Source: JANOGU01 sp964499865
Lineage (GTDB): Bacteria; Pseudomonadota; Alphaproteobacteria; Rhodobacterales; Rhodobacteraceae
Assembly: GCA_964499865.1 (NCBI GenBank)
Contig: CAZCPY010000001.1
Location: 1 to 64,000, forward strand
Length of the DNA: 64,000 nt
Direction of reading: 5' to 3'
The notes under the pieces are model-generated. The model was not told the origin of the DNA. It saw only the letters and a program-made list of their open reading frames with translations, and searched no databases. This document shows positions 42,330-52,000 of this stretch, one piece after another (position 1 is the stretch's first letter; each line of letters starts with the position of its first letter). A program made the position numbers and the translations under genes.

Positions 42330-42749
42330 ATGACAAACCAAACCCTTAAAATGTTGTTCGAGTCCCTGGGTGCGGGTCAAAGCGGTGGCGTAGAAAAGAC
42401 CGCAGCCGCTCAAGCTCCTTCCGCTCCCGCTCCTACCGCTGCTCCGGCTCCGGCCGCCAGCGCTGACGTTACCAAGCTAGCTAGCGACGCTCGTGCCATG
42501 GGCGCTTTCATCGCTGAAGGCTTCTTCGATAGACTGCTTCAGAAGCAAGCTATGGAAGGTCTAATCCCCGCTGCCGGCGCCGGCACCGATCCGCGTAGCG
42601 TGATCGAAATGATTGCTGACCGCATCCACCAAATGAAGGGTAAGGGTGCTGTCGGTATGATCGGCGATGATACCAGCATCCGCGCTGAGCAAGCTGGCGC
42701 CATCTCCGGCGCCATGGGCAACGTCAACCCGGCTAACTACAGAGGCTGA
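42330..42749 (+). CDS. Scaffold-like protein, Ala/Pro-rich (MTNQ type)
   Basis: I use the ATG at 42330, two bases after the protease stop, giving 139 residues. The N-terminus MTNQTLKMLFESLG is followed by VEKTAAAQ (about 22-29), a Pro/Ala-rich linker (APSAPAPTAAPAPAA) and VTKLASDA. The next gene also starts with MTNQ. It lies between protease and capsid, and it has repeated K-x-A segments. This suggests a scaffold or core protein consumed by the protease. The family is not recognised. Confidence 0.6.
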   Translation: MTNQTLKMLFESLGAGQSGGVEKTAAAQAPSAPAPTAAPAPAASADVTKLASDARAMGAFIAEGFFDRLLQKQAMEGLIPAAGAGTDPRSVIEMIADRIHQMKGKGAVGMIGDDTSIRAEQAGAISGAMGNVNPANYRG

Positions 42750-42754
42750 TACAT

Positions 42755-43192
42755 ATGACAAACCAGAAATCCTTTTCTCAGCTTTGGGCTGAGGCTCGTG
42801 AGGCTGAATTCCAGACGAAGGTGGCCGCTGTGTCCGAAGCTTGGGCTAACGACGCTGTGCGCGCTAACCTTCTAACAGAAGCCAGTGAGATCGTAGAGCT
42901 AGCGAAAGAAGCCGGTATTCTACCCGCTTTCGACGCCGCCGACACGTTCACTGCGGCCGTGACCCTAGTCGAAGACTACATTGCTAAGCACGCGCAGAGC
43001 GAAGCTGAACAGACCAAGCTAGCTGCCGAAGACGAAATCGCGTTCGGCGAAGCTCTCGGCGAAATCGTCAAGGAAGCCGGCTTCACCTTGGAAGATATCG
43101 AGGTTCTAACTGCCGAAGAGCAAGAGCAACTCGCTAACCTTGCCACAGCCGAACTACAGCGTCGCCTAGAGTCCGAAAATAAGGCTCAGTGA
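42755..43192 (+). CDS. Acidic helical scaffold-like protein, 145 residues
   Basis: A Glu/Ala-rich, almost entirely helical 145-residue protein (segments EAREAEFQTKVAAVSEAW and ELAKEAGILPAF). This is the composition of phage scaffolds. K-x-A segments (FQTKVAAV, QTKLAAED, IVKEAGFT) recur. It starts with MTNQKSFSQLW, like the gene before it. It would fill the prohead and be removed before packaging. Homology is not recognised; function is inferred from composition and position. Confidence 0.6.
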   Translation: MTNQKSFSQLWAEAREAEFQTKVAAVSEAWANDAVRANLLTEASEIVELAKEAGILPAFDAADTFTAAVTLVEDYIAKHAQSEAEQTKLAAEDEIAFGEALGEIVKEAGFTLEDIEVLTAEEQEQLANLATAELQRRLESENKAQ

Positions 43193-43195
43193 TAT

Positions 43196-43405
43196 ATGAT
43201 TGGACGTACAGCCGTAGATCAGTTAGTTGATGCTATTCTCGAGAAGACCGCCGAAGACGCGCGTCAAGAAGAGACTGCCACTATAGACGCTGCGGCTGTA
43301 CAAGCTGACCTTCAAGAGGCGCTTGAGGCGCCGTCCGAACAGGTTAAGCAAGCTGCGCTGGCTGGTCGCAAACTACTAGCTCTTTTAGGTACACTCGCGC
43401 GTTAA
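43196..43405 (+). CDS. Small helical scaffold-associated protein, 69 residues
   Basis: A 69-residue Ala/Glu/Gln-rich helical protein that begins four bases after the preceding stop. AILEKTAEDA near residue 15 and QVKQAALAG near 47 match the K-x-A motif of the head proteins. No family is recognised. It is probably a core or scaffold component of the prohead, on position. Confidence 0.5.
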   Translation: MIGRTAVDQLVDAILEKTAEDARQEETATIDAAAVQADLQEALEAPSEQVKQAALAGRKLLALLGTLAR

Positions 43406-43410
43406 TACAG

Positions 43411-43776
43411 ATGGATCACGTCCTCGTCCCGAGAGAAGTAATCAAACAGGCGAATGACGCGATTAGTCAGCAACGGTCAGAGAACGAGCTGTTAATGCAG
43501 AAATTTGCAGCTCTAGAGGCCAAGCTCGCTATCGCGTTAGAAGTCTTTTCTATGCTTAAGGAGGGACAGATCGATCCGCACGACGCACGAGATCACTTCG
43601 AACACTATGCAGCCGACCCGTCGTCGTTTGCGTTAGTAAAGCAAGCCGCCCGGATCGGGTACGCGGTTCCCAGCAAACTGGGAGAAGTATCTGATGATTC
43701 AGACGAGGTAGCCTCTACAACCGTCGACGACGCTTGGTTCTACTCTCAACTGAAAGACATTCTTCAACACAACTAA
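43411..43776 (+). CDS. Coiled-coil scaffold-like protein, 121 residues
   Basis: A 121-residue helical protein with a likely coiled coil over residues 15-50 (SQQRSENELLMQKFAALEAKLA). It has an acidic C-terminal tail. The K-x-A type motif appears in LMQKFAALE and LVKQAARIG. It sits between small core proteins and the decoration protein in the head operon. It is probably a scaffold or head-assembly protein; homology is not recognised. Confidence 0.55.
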   Translation: MDHVLVPREVIKQANDAISQQRSENELLMQKFAALEAKLAIALEVFSMLKEGQIDPHDARDHFEHYAADPSSFALVKQAARIGYAVPSKLGEVSDDSDEVASTTVDDAWFYSQLKDILQHN

Positions 43777-43789
43777 CTAAATTCTTGCT

Positions 43790-44317
43790 ATGGCCAGAAA
43801 TGCTTCAACAAAGGTCGGCCTTAATGCGAAGATTCAGTCGGTACAGCTAAAGTCTATCGAACTAGCTAACGGCTCGACTTCTTTCATTGAGGGACAACCT
43901 ATCGCACTAGATGCTAACGGTAAGGCTGCTAAGGCGGCCGCGCCGACTGCCGATAATGCTCCGGTAGTCTGGGTCAACTTCGTAGACTCCGGACGAACTG
44001 ACGTGTCTTTTACACAAACTGACGGTTTTGACTCCACCGCCCCCAAAGTTTGGATTCAGAGTGGCGGTCTAACTGGTATCCAGGGTCCTGTAGAGATCGG
44101 GCTTTTACCGGAAGCTTGGCACAATAACGCCTTGCCGGCTCTCGGAACTGCTGTGAGTATTGACGATACCACGGGTAAATTTCGAGCTATCGCTGTCGCC
44201 GCCGCAAACGGCCAAGGCACTAAAGCTTACGGCGTCGTTCACCAAATCAAGGACGGCCGCGCGTGGTTTATTTTCCATTCCGTTCCGTTTGTCGTCGACA
44301 CAACCCCCGCTGCCTGA
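43790..44317 (+). CDS. Putative head decoration protein, 175 residues
   Basis: A 175-residue beta-rich protein. It is built of strands (ELANGSTSFIEGQPIALD, APVVWVNFVDSG, PKVWIQSGGLTGIQGPVEIGL, RAWFIFHSVPFVV) and has an Ala-rich loop near 45-50. It lies just before the major capsid gene, 17 bases away, which is where small head-decoration or stabilisation proteins are usually encoded. It has none of the K-x-A motifs of the scaffolds, so it is probably not a protease target. A fold-level match cannot be made from sequence. Confidence 0.6.
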   Translation: MARNASTKVGLNAKIQSVQLKSIELANGSTSFIEGQPIALDANGKAAKAAAPTADNAPVVWVNFVDSGRTDVSFTQTDGFDSTAPKVWIQSGGLTGIQGPVEIGLLPEAWHNNALPALGTAVSIDDTTGKFRAIAVAAANGQGTKAYGVVHQIKDGRAWFIFHSVPFVVDTTPAA

Positions 44318-44334
44318 TATAGGAGAACAATAAT

Positions 44335-45600
44335 ATGCAATTTAACGCAAACGAATTCAACGCTTTGTTCTCCGACAGCCTTACTCGTGGTGGTGACTCA
44401 CTCGAGAAGGTGGCGGAAGTTACCGGTACTTACATCCAAGAGCGTCTCCGTGAGAACGGTTTCGCCCGTAAGATTCTTGCTCCGCAAGTAGTCACTACGG
44501 CCGAACTAACTCGCAGTGAAGACGACGAGGGTTGGAAGTACATCGACGACCTAGAGCCTGATTCAATCGCCATGCGAATCAACATGCGCGGCGAGCCGGA
44601 CAAGGAATATTTCCAAGGCAAGCGCTACTCGATTAAGTTCGGTATGATTTCCTCAAAGGAATTCACCAAGGCTGTCGATGAGCTACGTACCTACCGCATG
44701 CCCTTGACCAAGATCATCGAACAAAACACGATCAAGGATATTCAAGAGCAAGAGGACTTGATCTTCATGGATCACGTCCGCACAGCTGTTATTCTCGGTA
44801 CCCGTCACCGCATGAACGAGCTTTCGGCTCGCGGTGAGACTAATGTTGTTCCGGATGCGACTAACGTTCCCACCGTAGGCGGCAAGAACTTCCCCAGCGC
44901 ACACGGCTTTGCGTCATATGTGTTCACCAGCAACATGGCCCAAGCCGCCCTAGGTGGTGCCTTAACTGAAAACGCAAACAGAGCTAGCGCTGTCTTCGAC
45001 ATCAGCGATGCTGCCGGTAAGACTCGCGCTACAGGTTATTTCTCTAACGTGTTGTGCTCAACTAAGTCTACTTTCGACCGAGACGTTCTCGTCGAGACGC
45101 TCAAAGTACAACCGGCTCGTGAACTGAAGGCTCGCTGCTTCCTGATTCACGAGTACGATTGGGCCGATGTTCTGGCGTGGGTTGATACTGAGGCCGGTCT
45201 TGAACTGACGTCTGAGATCGTCCGTGACGGTTACAAGTACGCTACGGTCGGCGGTGTCGTGTTCGTAACCACGGTTCGGGATAATCAAGATCTGGTCCGT
45301 AGAGGTCAGATCTATACCTTCCCGGCTCCCGAGATGCTTGGTCGCTTCCTGATGCTTGACGGTATTCAGTTCTATATCGACAAGCGCGGTCGTTTCCTTA
45401 CCATGCAAGCTTGGGAACAACTGGGTATGGGTTTCGGCAACATCCGCGGTATCGGCTTGAATCTGCTAACTGGCGCGAGCGTGAAGCTCCCGACCATCTG
45501 GCAAGACAACGCCGACGGAAATATCGGTACGCCCGGAAGCTTCACTCTGACGAACTCGCTCGTAGCTACTACTACTCCTGTAGCTGGATCACAAGCCTGA
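44335..45600 (+). CDS. Major capsid protein
   Basis: A 421-residue protein with a strong TAGGAGA ribosome site. The N-terminal 30 residues are separated from the body by LEKVA (residues 23-27), the same motif as in the scaffolds and the protease, and are probably a removable propeptide. The body has the HK97-like order: N-terminal arm, long helix (DEDLIFMDHVRTAVI-type region near 140), a beta-rich peripheral domain and a final Thr/Ser-rich tail. It forms the icosahedral shell. A strong hairpin lies downstream. The call rests on size, position after scaffold/protease/decoration genes, and composition. Confidence 0.8.
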   Translation: MQFNANEFNALFSDSLTRGGDSLEKVAEVTGTYIQERLRENGFARKILAPQVVTTAELTRSEDDEGWKYIDDLEPDSIAMRINMRGEPDKEYFQGKRYSIKFGMISSKEFTKAVDELRTYRMPLTKIIEQNTIKDIQEQEDLIFMDHVRTAVILGTRHRMNELSARGETNVVPDATNVPTVGGKNFPSAHGFASYVFTSNMAQAALGGALTENANRASAVFDISDAAGKTRATGYFSNVLCSTKSTFDRDVLVETLKVQPARELKARCFLIHEYDWADVLAWVDTEAGLELTSEIVRDGYKYATVGGVVFVTTVRDNQDLVRRGQIYTFPAPEMLGRFLMLDGIQFYIDKRGRFLTMQAWEQLGMGFGNIRGIGLNLLTGASVKLPTIWQDNADGNIGTPGSFTLTNSLVATTTPVAGSQA

Positions 45601-45618
45601 TCCTAGCGATCACAGTCT

Positions 45619-45670
45619 CTAGCTAAAAGCTAGGCAAGAACCTCGGTAATCCCGAGGTTCTTGCGTTTCT
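45619..45670 (+). terminator. Tandem hairpins after the capsid gene (terminator)
   Basis: CTAGCT (45619-45624) pairs with AGCTAG (45628-45633). A perfect 13-base stem, 45634-45646 with 45652-45664 and a TAATC loop, follows immediately, then a short T-rich tract (GTTTCT). It is the strongest terminator-like structure in the structural module. It would make capsid mRNA end here, stabilise its 3' end, or reduce read-through into the tail genes. Confidence 0.8.
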
Positions 45671-45689
45671 GGTCTACAATATCGTTGTT

Positions 45690-46106
45690 ATGAAGAAAGT
45701 TTACTATTTCGGACCGGAACTTATTCGAAAGCTATCGCTAGCGCCGCAGCAGGTTAACACATACCACGAGAGGCGCCTAGATCCCGATACTATGTCGAAT
45801 TATGGGGATTGGATGGTAATCAAAGATAAGCGCACCGACGCTGTAATACATATCGGATCAAAGGTGTCTCCGCAAGACGCCAGAATAGCGAAAATCGCTA
45901 TGCCGGTTGTCGGTTCTGTAGTTGAACGCCTAGAGGAAGAGGCCGAGAGCGATCTACGTAAGCTCGAAAATCTTAATAAGAATCAGCTGGTCGCATTGGC
46001 ACAAGCCAACGGCCTAGAAACGAGAAATTTGCGTAAGAAGGCTGACTTGATTATGGCGTTAATGGAACTCGGCGAGATTAAGTTTGACTCGGAGCACAGT
46101 CAATGA
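45690..46106 (+). CDS. Neck/connector-region protein with SAP-like C-terminal helices
   Basis: A 138-residue protein. The N-terminus (KKVYYFGPELIRKLSL) is beta-rich. Residues about 95-130 (LENLNKNQLVALAQANGLE, then LRKKADLIMALMELG) match a SAP/HeH-like two-helix motif that often binds nucleic acid or proteins at phage heads. It is the first gene after the capsid terminator. It may be a head-completion protein. The role is inferred. Confidence 0.6.
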   Translation: MKKVYYFGPELIRKLSLAPQQVNTYHERRLDPDTMSNYGDWMVIKDKRTDAVIHIGSKVSPQDARIAKIAMPVVGSVVERLEEEAESDLRKLENLNKNQLVALAQANGLETRNLRKKADLIMALMELGEIKFDSEHSQ

Positions 46107-46693
46107 CAGAGCAGAAGAAGAACGTAAACATAGGACAGGAAAATAGAGTTGCTGTCCCGATGTCATTAGTGAGAGATTTGCGTTCTCAGATTTCTGACTA
46201 TGCGGATACGAATGAGCTCTTCGAGGGAGAAGAGAACTCCGACGCCGTACTGGCCAAGTACTTGGTTCAAACGTTAGCCGACTTCAATGGAACTCCGCCT
46301 ATCTTCACGCAACCTGTAGATATTCTGGCATTGATAGTACCGTCTGCTGCTCCCTTGCGTTCCATCGTTATGATCGGCGCAACCGCACGTATACTTCAAA
46401 AAGTCAGTATTAAACTCGCCAGAAATGACGCGCCGTACACATCTAACAACGTCACGATTCAACGTAACGCTGTCTGGCGCAATTTGATTCAAATTGCGCA
46501 GGAGCTTAAGAGAGAGTTTGACGCTAGAACAAGAGAACTCAAGATAGCAGCAAACGTAGTCGGTGGTTGGGGCGGTGGCGGCGCGAATGCGTTGAACGCG
46601 CAGCTCGGTATTCCCAGCGGATCGGCGTTCCGTTCAATGCTTACTGAAATGTATGGCGGCCTTCTGGTTGATTCCGTTTACGCCCCAATGTGA
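46103..46693 (+). CDS. Hypothetical head-tail region protein, 196 residues
   Basis: I do not recognise this protein. It has helical N-terminal and central parts (VPMSLVRDLRSQISDYAD, WRNLIQIAQELKREFD) and a Gly-rich loop near 155-160 (GGWGGGGAN). It overlaps the previous gene by four bases. It lies between a capsid-proximal gene and the Cys-rich neck-like gene, so a head-completion or connector role is likely by position. Confidence 0.55.
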   Translation: MTEQKKNVNIGQENRVAVPMSLVRDLRSQISDYADTNELFEGEENSDAVLAKYLVQTLADFNGTPPIFTQPVDILALIVPSAAPLRSIVMIGATARILQKVSIKLARNDAPYTSNNVTIQRNAVWRNLIQIAQELKREFDARTRELKIAANVVGGWGGGGANALNAQLGIPSGSAFRSMLTEMYGGLLVDSVYAPM

Positions 46694-47574
46694 TGCTACC
46701 TGAATCTAGATTACTAGAGATCTGCGTCTATCAGCAGACATCGAACGCACAGATCGTTGGTTGGGTACCCGCGCCGGCTTCCGGTATGGACGCCGAAGAT
46801 GTGTCCCTACTGATCTATGCTAGGTATGCTGAGAAAGCCCCAGAGTTCCTGGTGTTCACAGGGACGCTGGCGGATCGTTTGGCTGTCATAACAGATGTCA
46901 ACTTAGCCGATCGCTGGCGCACGGTAATCTATCGAATAGTTCTAACCGAGCCGGGCGGCGCTACAGGAGTATACGACAATATCCGTCTTAACGAAATAGG
47001 TATATACGGACCAGTAAAGTTGCTTAGACGTGACGTGCACGCGGCCCTAAGAATTGGCGGCGGCGATCCAGTGCTAATCTACCAACGTATAGTATCTGGC
47101 TCTAGATGTTCGTGCTACGACACAACATTACGCAAAACAATAAATAAAAACTGCGTGCTATGTTATGGAACATCATATACCGGAGGCTACTATCCGCCTG
47201 TCCTAACGCTAGCGAACATAACTCCATGGGTTAAAGCTAACGCTCCAGGCGACACATTAAGACAGGAAGGGGCTACAAGGATGCTATTAGCCGATAAACC
47301 TATAGTCGCACCCAGAGATATGGTCTATATAGTGAATACTGGCTGGCGCGGAGCGATAACGACGGTGGAACCGACATCATATCAGTTCATGACTATCAAT
47401 CAAGCTGTAGTTTGCGACATGTTGAATCCTACGGACATTGAGCATAAGATACCCGTGCCTGATTTAACGACGCTCGTTCCTATATTGAAGAGAGTACAAG
47501 CACCGTACGGCGGGCGAAATATGATTAAAGCTAATGACGGAGAGGATCCGCAGGTCGTTCGGAAAAACATATAA
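46693..47574 (+). CDS. Neck/head-tail connector-like protein with Cys cluster
   Basis: A 293-residue protein; I take the ATG at 46693 over the GTG at 46690, since it overlaps the previous stop. Residues about 140-165 hold a Cys cluster (RCSCYD, then NCVLCYGTSYTGGYYPP). I have seen similar Cys-x-Cys ... Cys-x-x-Cys-Y-G-T-G-Y segments in phage structural proteins near the head-tail joint, and they probably bind zinc. The rest is beta-rich. It is likely part of the neck or baseplate. Confidence 0.65.
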   Translation: MLPESRLLEICVYQQTSNAQIVGWVPAPASGMDAEDVSLLIYARYAEKAPEFLVFTGTLADRLAVITDVNLADRWRTVIYRIVLTEPGGATGVYDNIRLNEIGIYGPVKLLRRDVHAALRIGGGDPVLIYQRIVSGSRCSCYDTTLRKTINKNCVLCYGTSYTGGYYPPVLTLANITPWVKANAPGDTLRQEGATRMLLADKPIVAPRDMVYIVNTGWRGAITTVEPTSYQFMTINQAVVCDMLNPTDIEHKIPVPDLTTLVPILKRVQAPYGGRNMIKANDGEDPQVVRKNI

Positions 47575-47613
47575 ACGGCTTATCATATACGTAGCGTAAT
47601 TTCGCGTACCCAT

Positions 47614-48024
47614 ATGGAAAAAACAGCAGAACAGCGCCTACAAGAACGTCTAGAGCAACTACTTGCTCAGAAAGAAGCTCCGTCTAGTGCCTTTCTTTCT
47701 TTCTCTAAGTTAGCCTCGACCCAACTGGACGAGCGAGTCGAAGATCCGACCGACGAGGAGGATGAAGAGACTGATGAGGACGAAACACAAGAAGAGGCGC
47801 TTGAGCCGGAAGAAGGTAAGGCTCCGGTCCAAGAAGCAGGCATTGAACAATCAACTGTTAAAGTGGCAGGAATGGATTATACCACTTTTGCTGAAGTCGC
47901 CATGGGCGCTATTATGCAGAAGCTAGCTGCTGACGGATTCGAGCTAAGCCTACTTAAGAGCTTGTACGGAGATCTAACCATCGACAAGGCCGCCGCCTCA
48001 AAAAAAGCCTTACCGAAGCAGTGA
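47614..48024 (+). CDS. Acidic helical virion-associated protein, 136 residues
   Basis: A 136-residue protein with a start-proximal EKTAEQRL (residues 2-9). The middle is a highly acidic stretch (DPTDEEDEETDEDETQEEA), followed by helices (FAEVAMGAIMQKLAADG). K-x-A segments recur (FSKLASTQ, MQKLAADG). It may be a scaffold-like or tail-assembly factor. It overlaps the next gene by four bases. The family is not recognised. Confidence 0.55.
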   Translation: MEKTAEQRLQERLEQLLAQKEAPSSAFLSFSKLASTQLDERVEDPTDEEDEETDEDETQEEALEPEEGKAPVQEAGIEQSTVKVAGMDYTTFAEVAMGAIMQKLAADGFELSLLKSLYGDLTIDKAAASKKALPKQ

Positions 48025-48308
48025 GCGTCATAGGCGAAGAAGCAGGGGCGGGCCTGCGTAACGCTAGATTAGCTGCTTCGGAGTTCGTTAGAAAGAACCG
48101 CGGTAAGAGCAACCTTATCGGAGACATCGCAACAGGCCTGTCTGATTTAGGCGTCTCTGGAGAAAAGGAGCGGTGGAGCATTCGTAGACCGATCTCTTCG
48201 CTTGCGTTCATGCGTGAAAGAGCTGCCCGCAAGAAAGGCCGTAAGCTTGTGACCGGTGTGATGAACACCATGAACGCTATCGACGCGCTAAAGAAAGGTA
48301 TGTCCTGA
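48021..48308 (+). CDS. Small basic protein, 95 residues (GTG start)
   Basis: A basic, helical 95-residue protein (NARLAASEFVRKNRGK, FMRERAARKKGRKLV). The GTG start overlaps the previous stop by four bases. Its basic character contrasts with the acidic upstream protein, so the two may interact. No family is recognised. Confidence 0.5.
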   Translation: MSVIGEEAGAGLRNARLAASEFVRKNRGKSNLIGDIATGLSDLGVSGEKERWSIRRPISSLAFMRERAARKKGRKLVTGVMNTMNAIDALKKGMS

Positions 48309-48311
48309 TCG

Positions 48312-49046
48312 ATGGTTAATGCCTTAGGAACGCCGGATTTCGGAGAACTGCTTCCTCCGTTTAATCCGCTAATCTATCCAAGACGGATACTGATACAGGT
48401 ATTTGAGTCGCTGTTTTCTCAACAATCTATTTACGGTTTCGATACAGACGGCGCTCCTTCGCCTAATCCTTTCAGATTAGTGAAGAAGAGCAACGGAGAA
48501 ATCGATGAGAAACAGACGCGTATCGTTATTTCGGACATCTACACCGAAGACGACGTGATAAAAGATGCGCGCCCTCACGTAATCGTGGAGCGCGGTCCGT
48601 TAGAGATCAAATCCCTATCTCTTGGTAGCCGATTCGGCGGCGCCCCGACGTCAGCTAATAATCCAAACAAAACGTTTACGGAGTTTGCTGACTTCACTGA
48701 GGTACCTATCAGTATCCACGTCTACTCGCGATCGATGCTCGAGTGCGAACAGATTGCGTGGATTATCGCCTTCTTCCTGAGAGTTTTCCGCTCCAACATA
48801 AGAGCAGGCGCAAAATTTAATAAAATCGGGTCGCCGATTATTAGCGCTGTCACACCCGTTCAGGTGTCCTCAGAAATTAAATTATACGCCTGTACGATTA
48901 CACTTTTAATATACCAGACTCTGAGCTGGACGACTAAGTATGCCGTAACGTACGATGAAATCGTCGCCGGCATAGAGAATTTATCGAACTCGCCCTGGCC
49001 CACCACCGGCTCGGACCTCAACGTAACTTTGAACGCAGAGGAATAA
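48312..49046 (+). CDS. Putative tail-completion/terminator-like protein, 244 residues
   Basis: A 244-residue protein of mixed helix and strand. It has a central VERGPLEIKSLSLGS segment and a C-terminal YACTITLLIYQTLSWTTKYAV segment. These resemble the layout of tail-completion proteins encoded just before the sheath gene in myophages. It lies eight bases upstream of the sheath start. The position suggests it caps or joins the tail to the neck. The match is weak and positional. Confidence 0.55.
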   Translation: MVNALGTPDFGELLPPFNPLIYPRRILIQVFESLFSQQSIYGFDTDGAPSPNPFRLVKKSNGEIDEKQTRIVISDIYTEDDVIKDARPHVIVERGPLEIKSLSLGSRFGGAPTSANNPNKTFTEFADFTEVPISIHVYSRSMLECEQIAWIIAFFLRVFRSNIRAGAKFNKIGSPIISAVTPVQVSSEIKLYACTITLLIYQTLSWTTKYAVTYDEIVAGIENLSNSPWPTTGSDLNVTLNAEE

Positions 49047-49053
49047 CACATAT

Positions 49054-52000
49054 ATGGCGGCTAAGAATCTTCGACCCGATCTGATAATCAAGCAAGAGTT
49101 CGCTAATCCGGCTCCCGCTTCTGTTACAACTGGCGTTCCCGTCCTATTGATGGGCGTGCAAAGAAATTTTGCGTATCGTCAGCCATTACCTGTTTCCGGT
49201 TGGAACGGGTCTAGTCCAGTAGTTGCCGAGGACTTCCCTGCATGGAAAGGCGGGTCCGTTAACGGCGTTCTAAGCGGCAACATTCTTCGTCCGAGAGTAG
49301 AAGTTTCGAGCGATTTCGGGATTGCAGAACTTACTTCAGGTGTGACGTTCGCTAACCTCGCGGCGCAGCCTACCGTATCGATCGCAGCCGGCGCCAGCGC
49401 CACCTTCACCGTCGCGAGCGGGACTACGGGGGCGTTCTCGTTAGAGGCCTTAACGCCGCTTCTAAGCAAGTTCAGTGATGACAAGTCTGACTTCGTACTT
49501 GCTGGTGTGTCAGCCGGTGACAAGATAAAAGTTGGAACGAGTGTTCTTTTTGAGGTTGCTGACGAAGGTTTGGCTTCTGAGACTGAGTTGTTAGTAAAGC
49601 GAATCGATAAGGGTGCTTCGAAAGCTGGCGCCTCGCAAGCCGCTGCTTATTTCCTCTCTGCTGAAGACTCTAACGGTTTACGGTCATTAGTTGTAACCAG
49701 TGCTGGTTATGTCGCCGATGGAGGTTTCTCAGAGTTTGGAGTCACACCTGGAGACAACGTAACTATCAACTACTGGAAGACACTTCATTCAGTTACTAAC
49801 GGTATCAGCTTTACTTCCGTCGGCGCAGAGATCGGCGACATCGTAGGTGGTTACACATTAACTGCGAATGATAGACTGCTGACTGTTGCCACTAACTCCA
49901 CGTATAAGGATGCGGATGGTGCCGGCGTCGGCACAGCAGCTGTTCCCGCCTGGGATAATACCGCTGGTACAGGCGGTGTGTGGTTCTTGCAGCGCGGTGA
50001 TGGGCAATTTGAGCCTGCTTTCTACGCCAAGAGCACATATACCGCTCCGGGTGGTGGAGATAATACTTTCGCTGTCCGAGATTATGGAGACACATTCATC
50101 TCCGAATCTTTGGCGCAAAGCGATGTCACTGGCCGCTGGTTTAATTACACGAGAATCGGCGGTGTACGTACCGGCGGTGCCTTCACGATACTGAACGAAA
50201 ACAATACTCGGACGTTCACAGCTGCTGGTGTCGACTGGACCTCGGGCGGCATGGCTGTGGGCGATCATATCGCTATCGCCGGTACAGATGGTATATATAA
50301 GCCTATCTTCGAGATCACAGCTACATCATATTTAGCTGCTACTGTAAAACAACTGACGAGTTTCCCGTCAGGTCTTACCGCCGGCTCTAACATTACTTTC
50401 GTGATCTTAGATGCGACCGGCGCGAACAAGAGCGCCACTGAAGGTGTCGGTGCGAATCTTTCGTATAACGCGATTACAGATACGTACACGCTTGTGCACT
50501 CAGGTAAGGTGTTTAATTCCGATAACGCGGTTGCTGTCGGCGACTTAGTGTTCTCAACCGGCGGCGCGTTATTGTTTATCGTTTCCGTGGTTGCGCCTGA
50601 CGGGGCCTCAAACACACTCTCACTGAAAGCACATCCTAATGCTGGCGCGACTCCGTCTCTGTTCCTAAACGGTTCAGGTTCGTTTTATTACTCAGTACGT
50701 GATAATCTACCGGCCGTATTCGCCGTGACGACAGTGTCTAACGACAGCACGCTTCTAATTCGAGAAGTGTTATCAACGCCGAACACTATTCCGAACTCGA
50801 CAACTGTCGCTGGCTTCATACACTTTCAGACTGCCCCGTCAGTAGATGGTTCCGGTAACGTCACTCAATATGGCGCCGATATCGGCACTATAGTATGTGC
50901 TGATAGCTTGGCGAATCTAAAGTACTCAATTGACAAGACCCTATCTGGAGCGCAGTTAGAGGGTGACCTACTCCTTTCGTACACGGAAAACGCGACTGAC
51001 TTAGTCGAACCAACTCTGGTGACTGCGTCTACATACACGACCGTGGCAGGTCCGGCAGTTCCGGACAACCCGTTAGGGTTGGCTGCATCAATCGCGTTCA
51101 GCAATGCGACCGCTCCTTTGTACGTCCTTAATGTCGCCGACGACACGGTAGAGGCGTGGACTGAAGCGTTAGCTGCTACGGAAACTGATACAGTGTATCA
51201 AATCGTTCCTCTAACTTCAGACTCAGAGATTTTAGGGATCGTGCGTGCGCACGTTATAGCGCAATCCGCTCCTACGCTTAAGAGAGAGCGCATAATGTGG
51301 CAGTCTCAGCGCTTCACCGATGAAGCGGTTAAGTACAGCTTTACAAGCTCTAACGGCTCGTTACTGACCAAAACCGCACAGGGTAAGCAAACGATTACCT
51401 TTACTGACGACATCGAAGCAGCTGGCGTGGTAATCGGAGATATTATCACGGCTTCGGTCTATGACGGGACAAGTGAGATTACCTTCTCTGGCAAGGTGAC
51501 GAAACTTGTTACGCTCGGCTCATCGACGGTAGCTACGATGATAGCATCAAACGCTATTCCGCTGTCGGTGACTAACTTGATTGTCAATACCTGCACAATC
51601 AAAGAGGCGCCGAAAACCCAGGCTAAGAAGGCAGAGGCCGTGGCCGCGTTCACAACCGCAATCTCTAATCGTCGGATTCGCAACGTATTCCCTGACCAAG
51701 TCGTCATTACATTCAATGATACGACCGGGGGATTCTATGGCGCTACCACTGAGCAAACACTTTCCGCGCTATACGTCGCCGTCGCCCTAGCCGCAAGACG
51801 TACGGCCGTCACTGTAGCTACGCCGCTGACTAAGCAAGCGCTTACCGGCTTCAAGAAGCTCCTAGACCCTCTGAAAGGCAAGCAGTCTCTTCAAGACATC
51901 GTTATCGACGGCGGTTCAACATACGTGGAGCAGACAGGCGGTGATAACGGCCCTGTAAGTGCAATCAGAGCCCTATCTACCGACACAAGCGACGCGTTCT

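Noticed and set aside
45661..45690. A promoter with TACAAT just before the gene at 45690
   Set aside because: The only possible -35 is 11 bases away, too close, so it was not listed.
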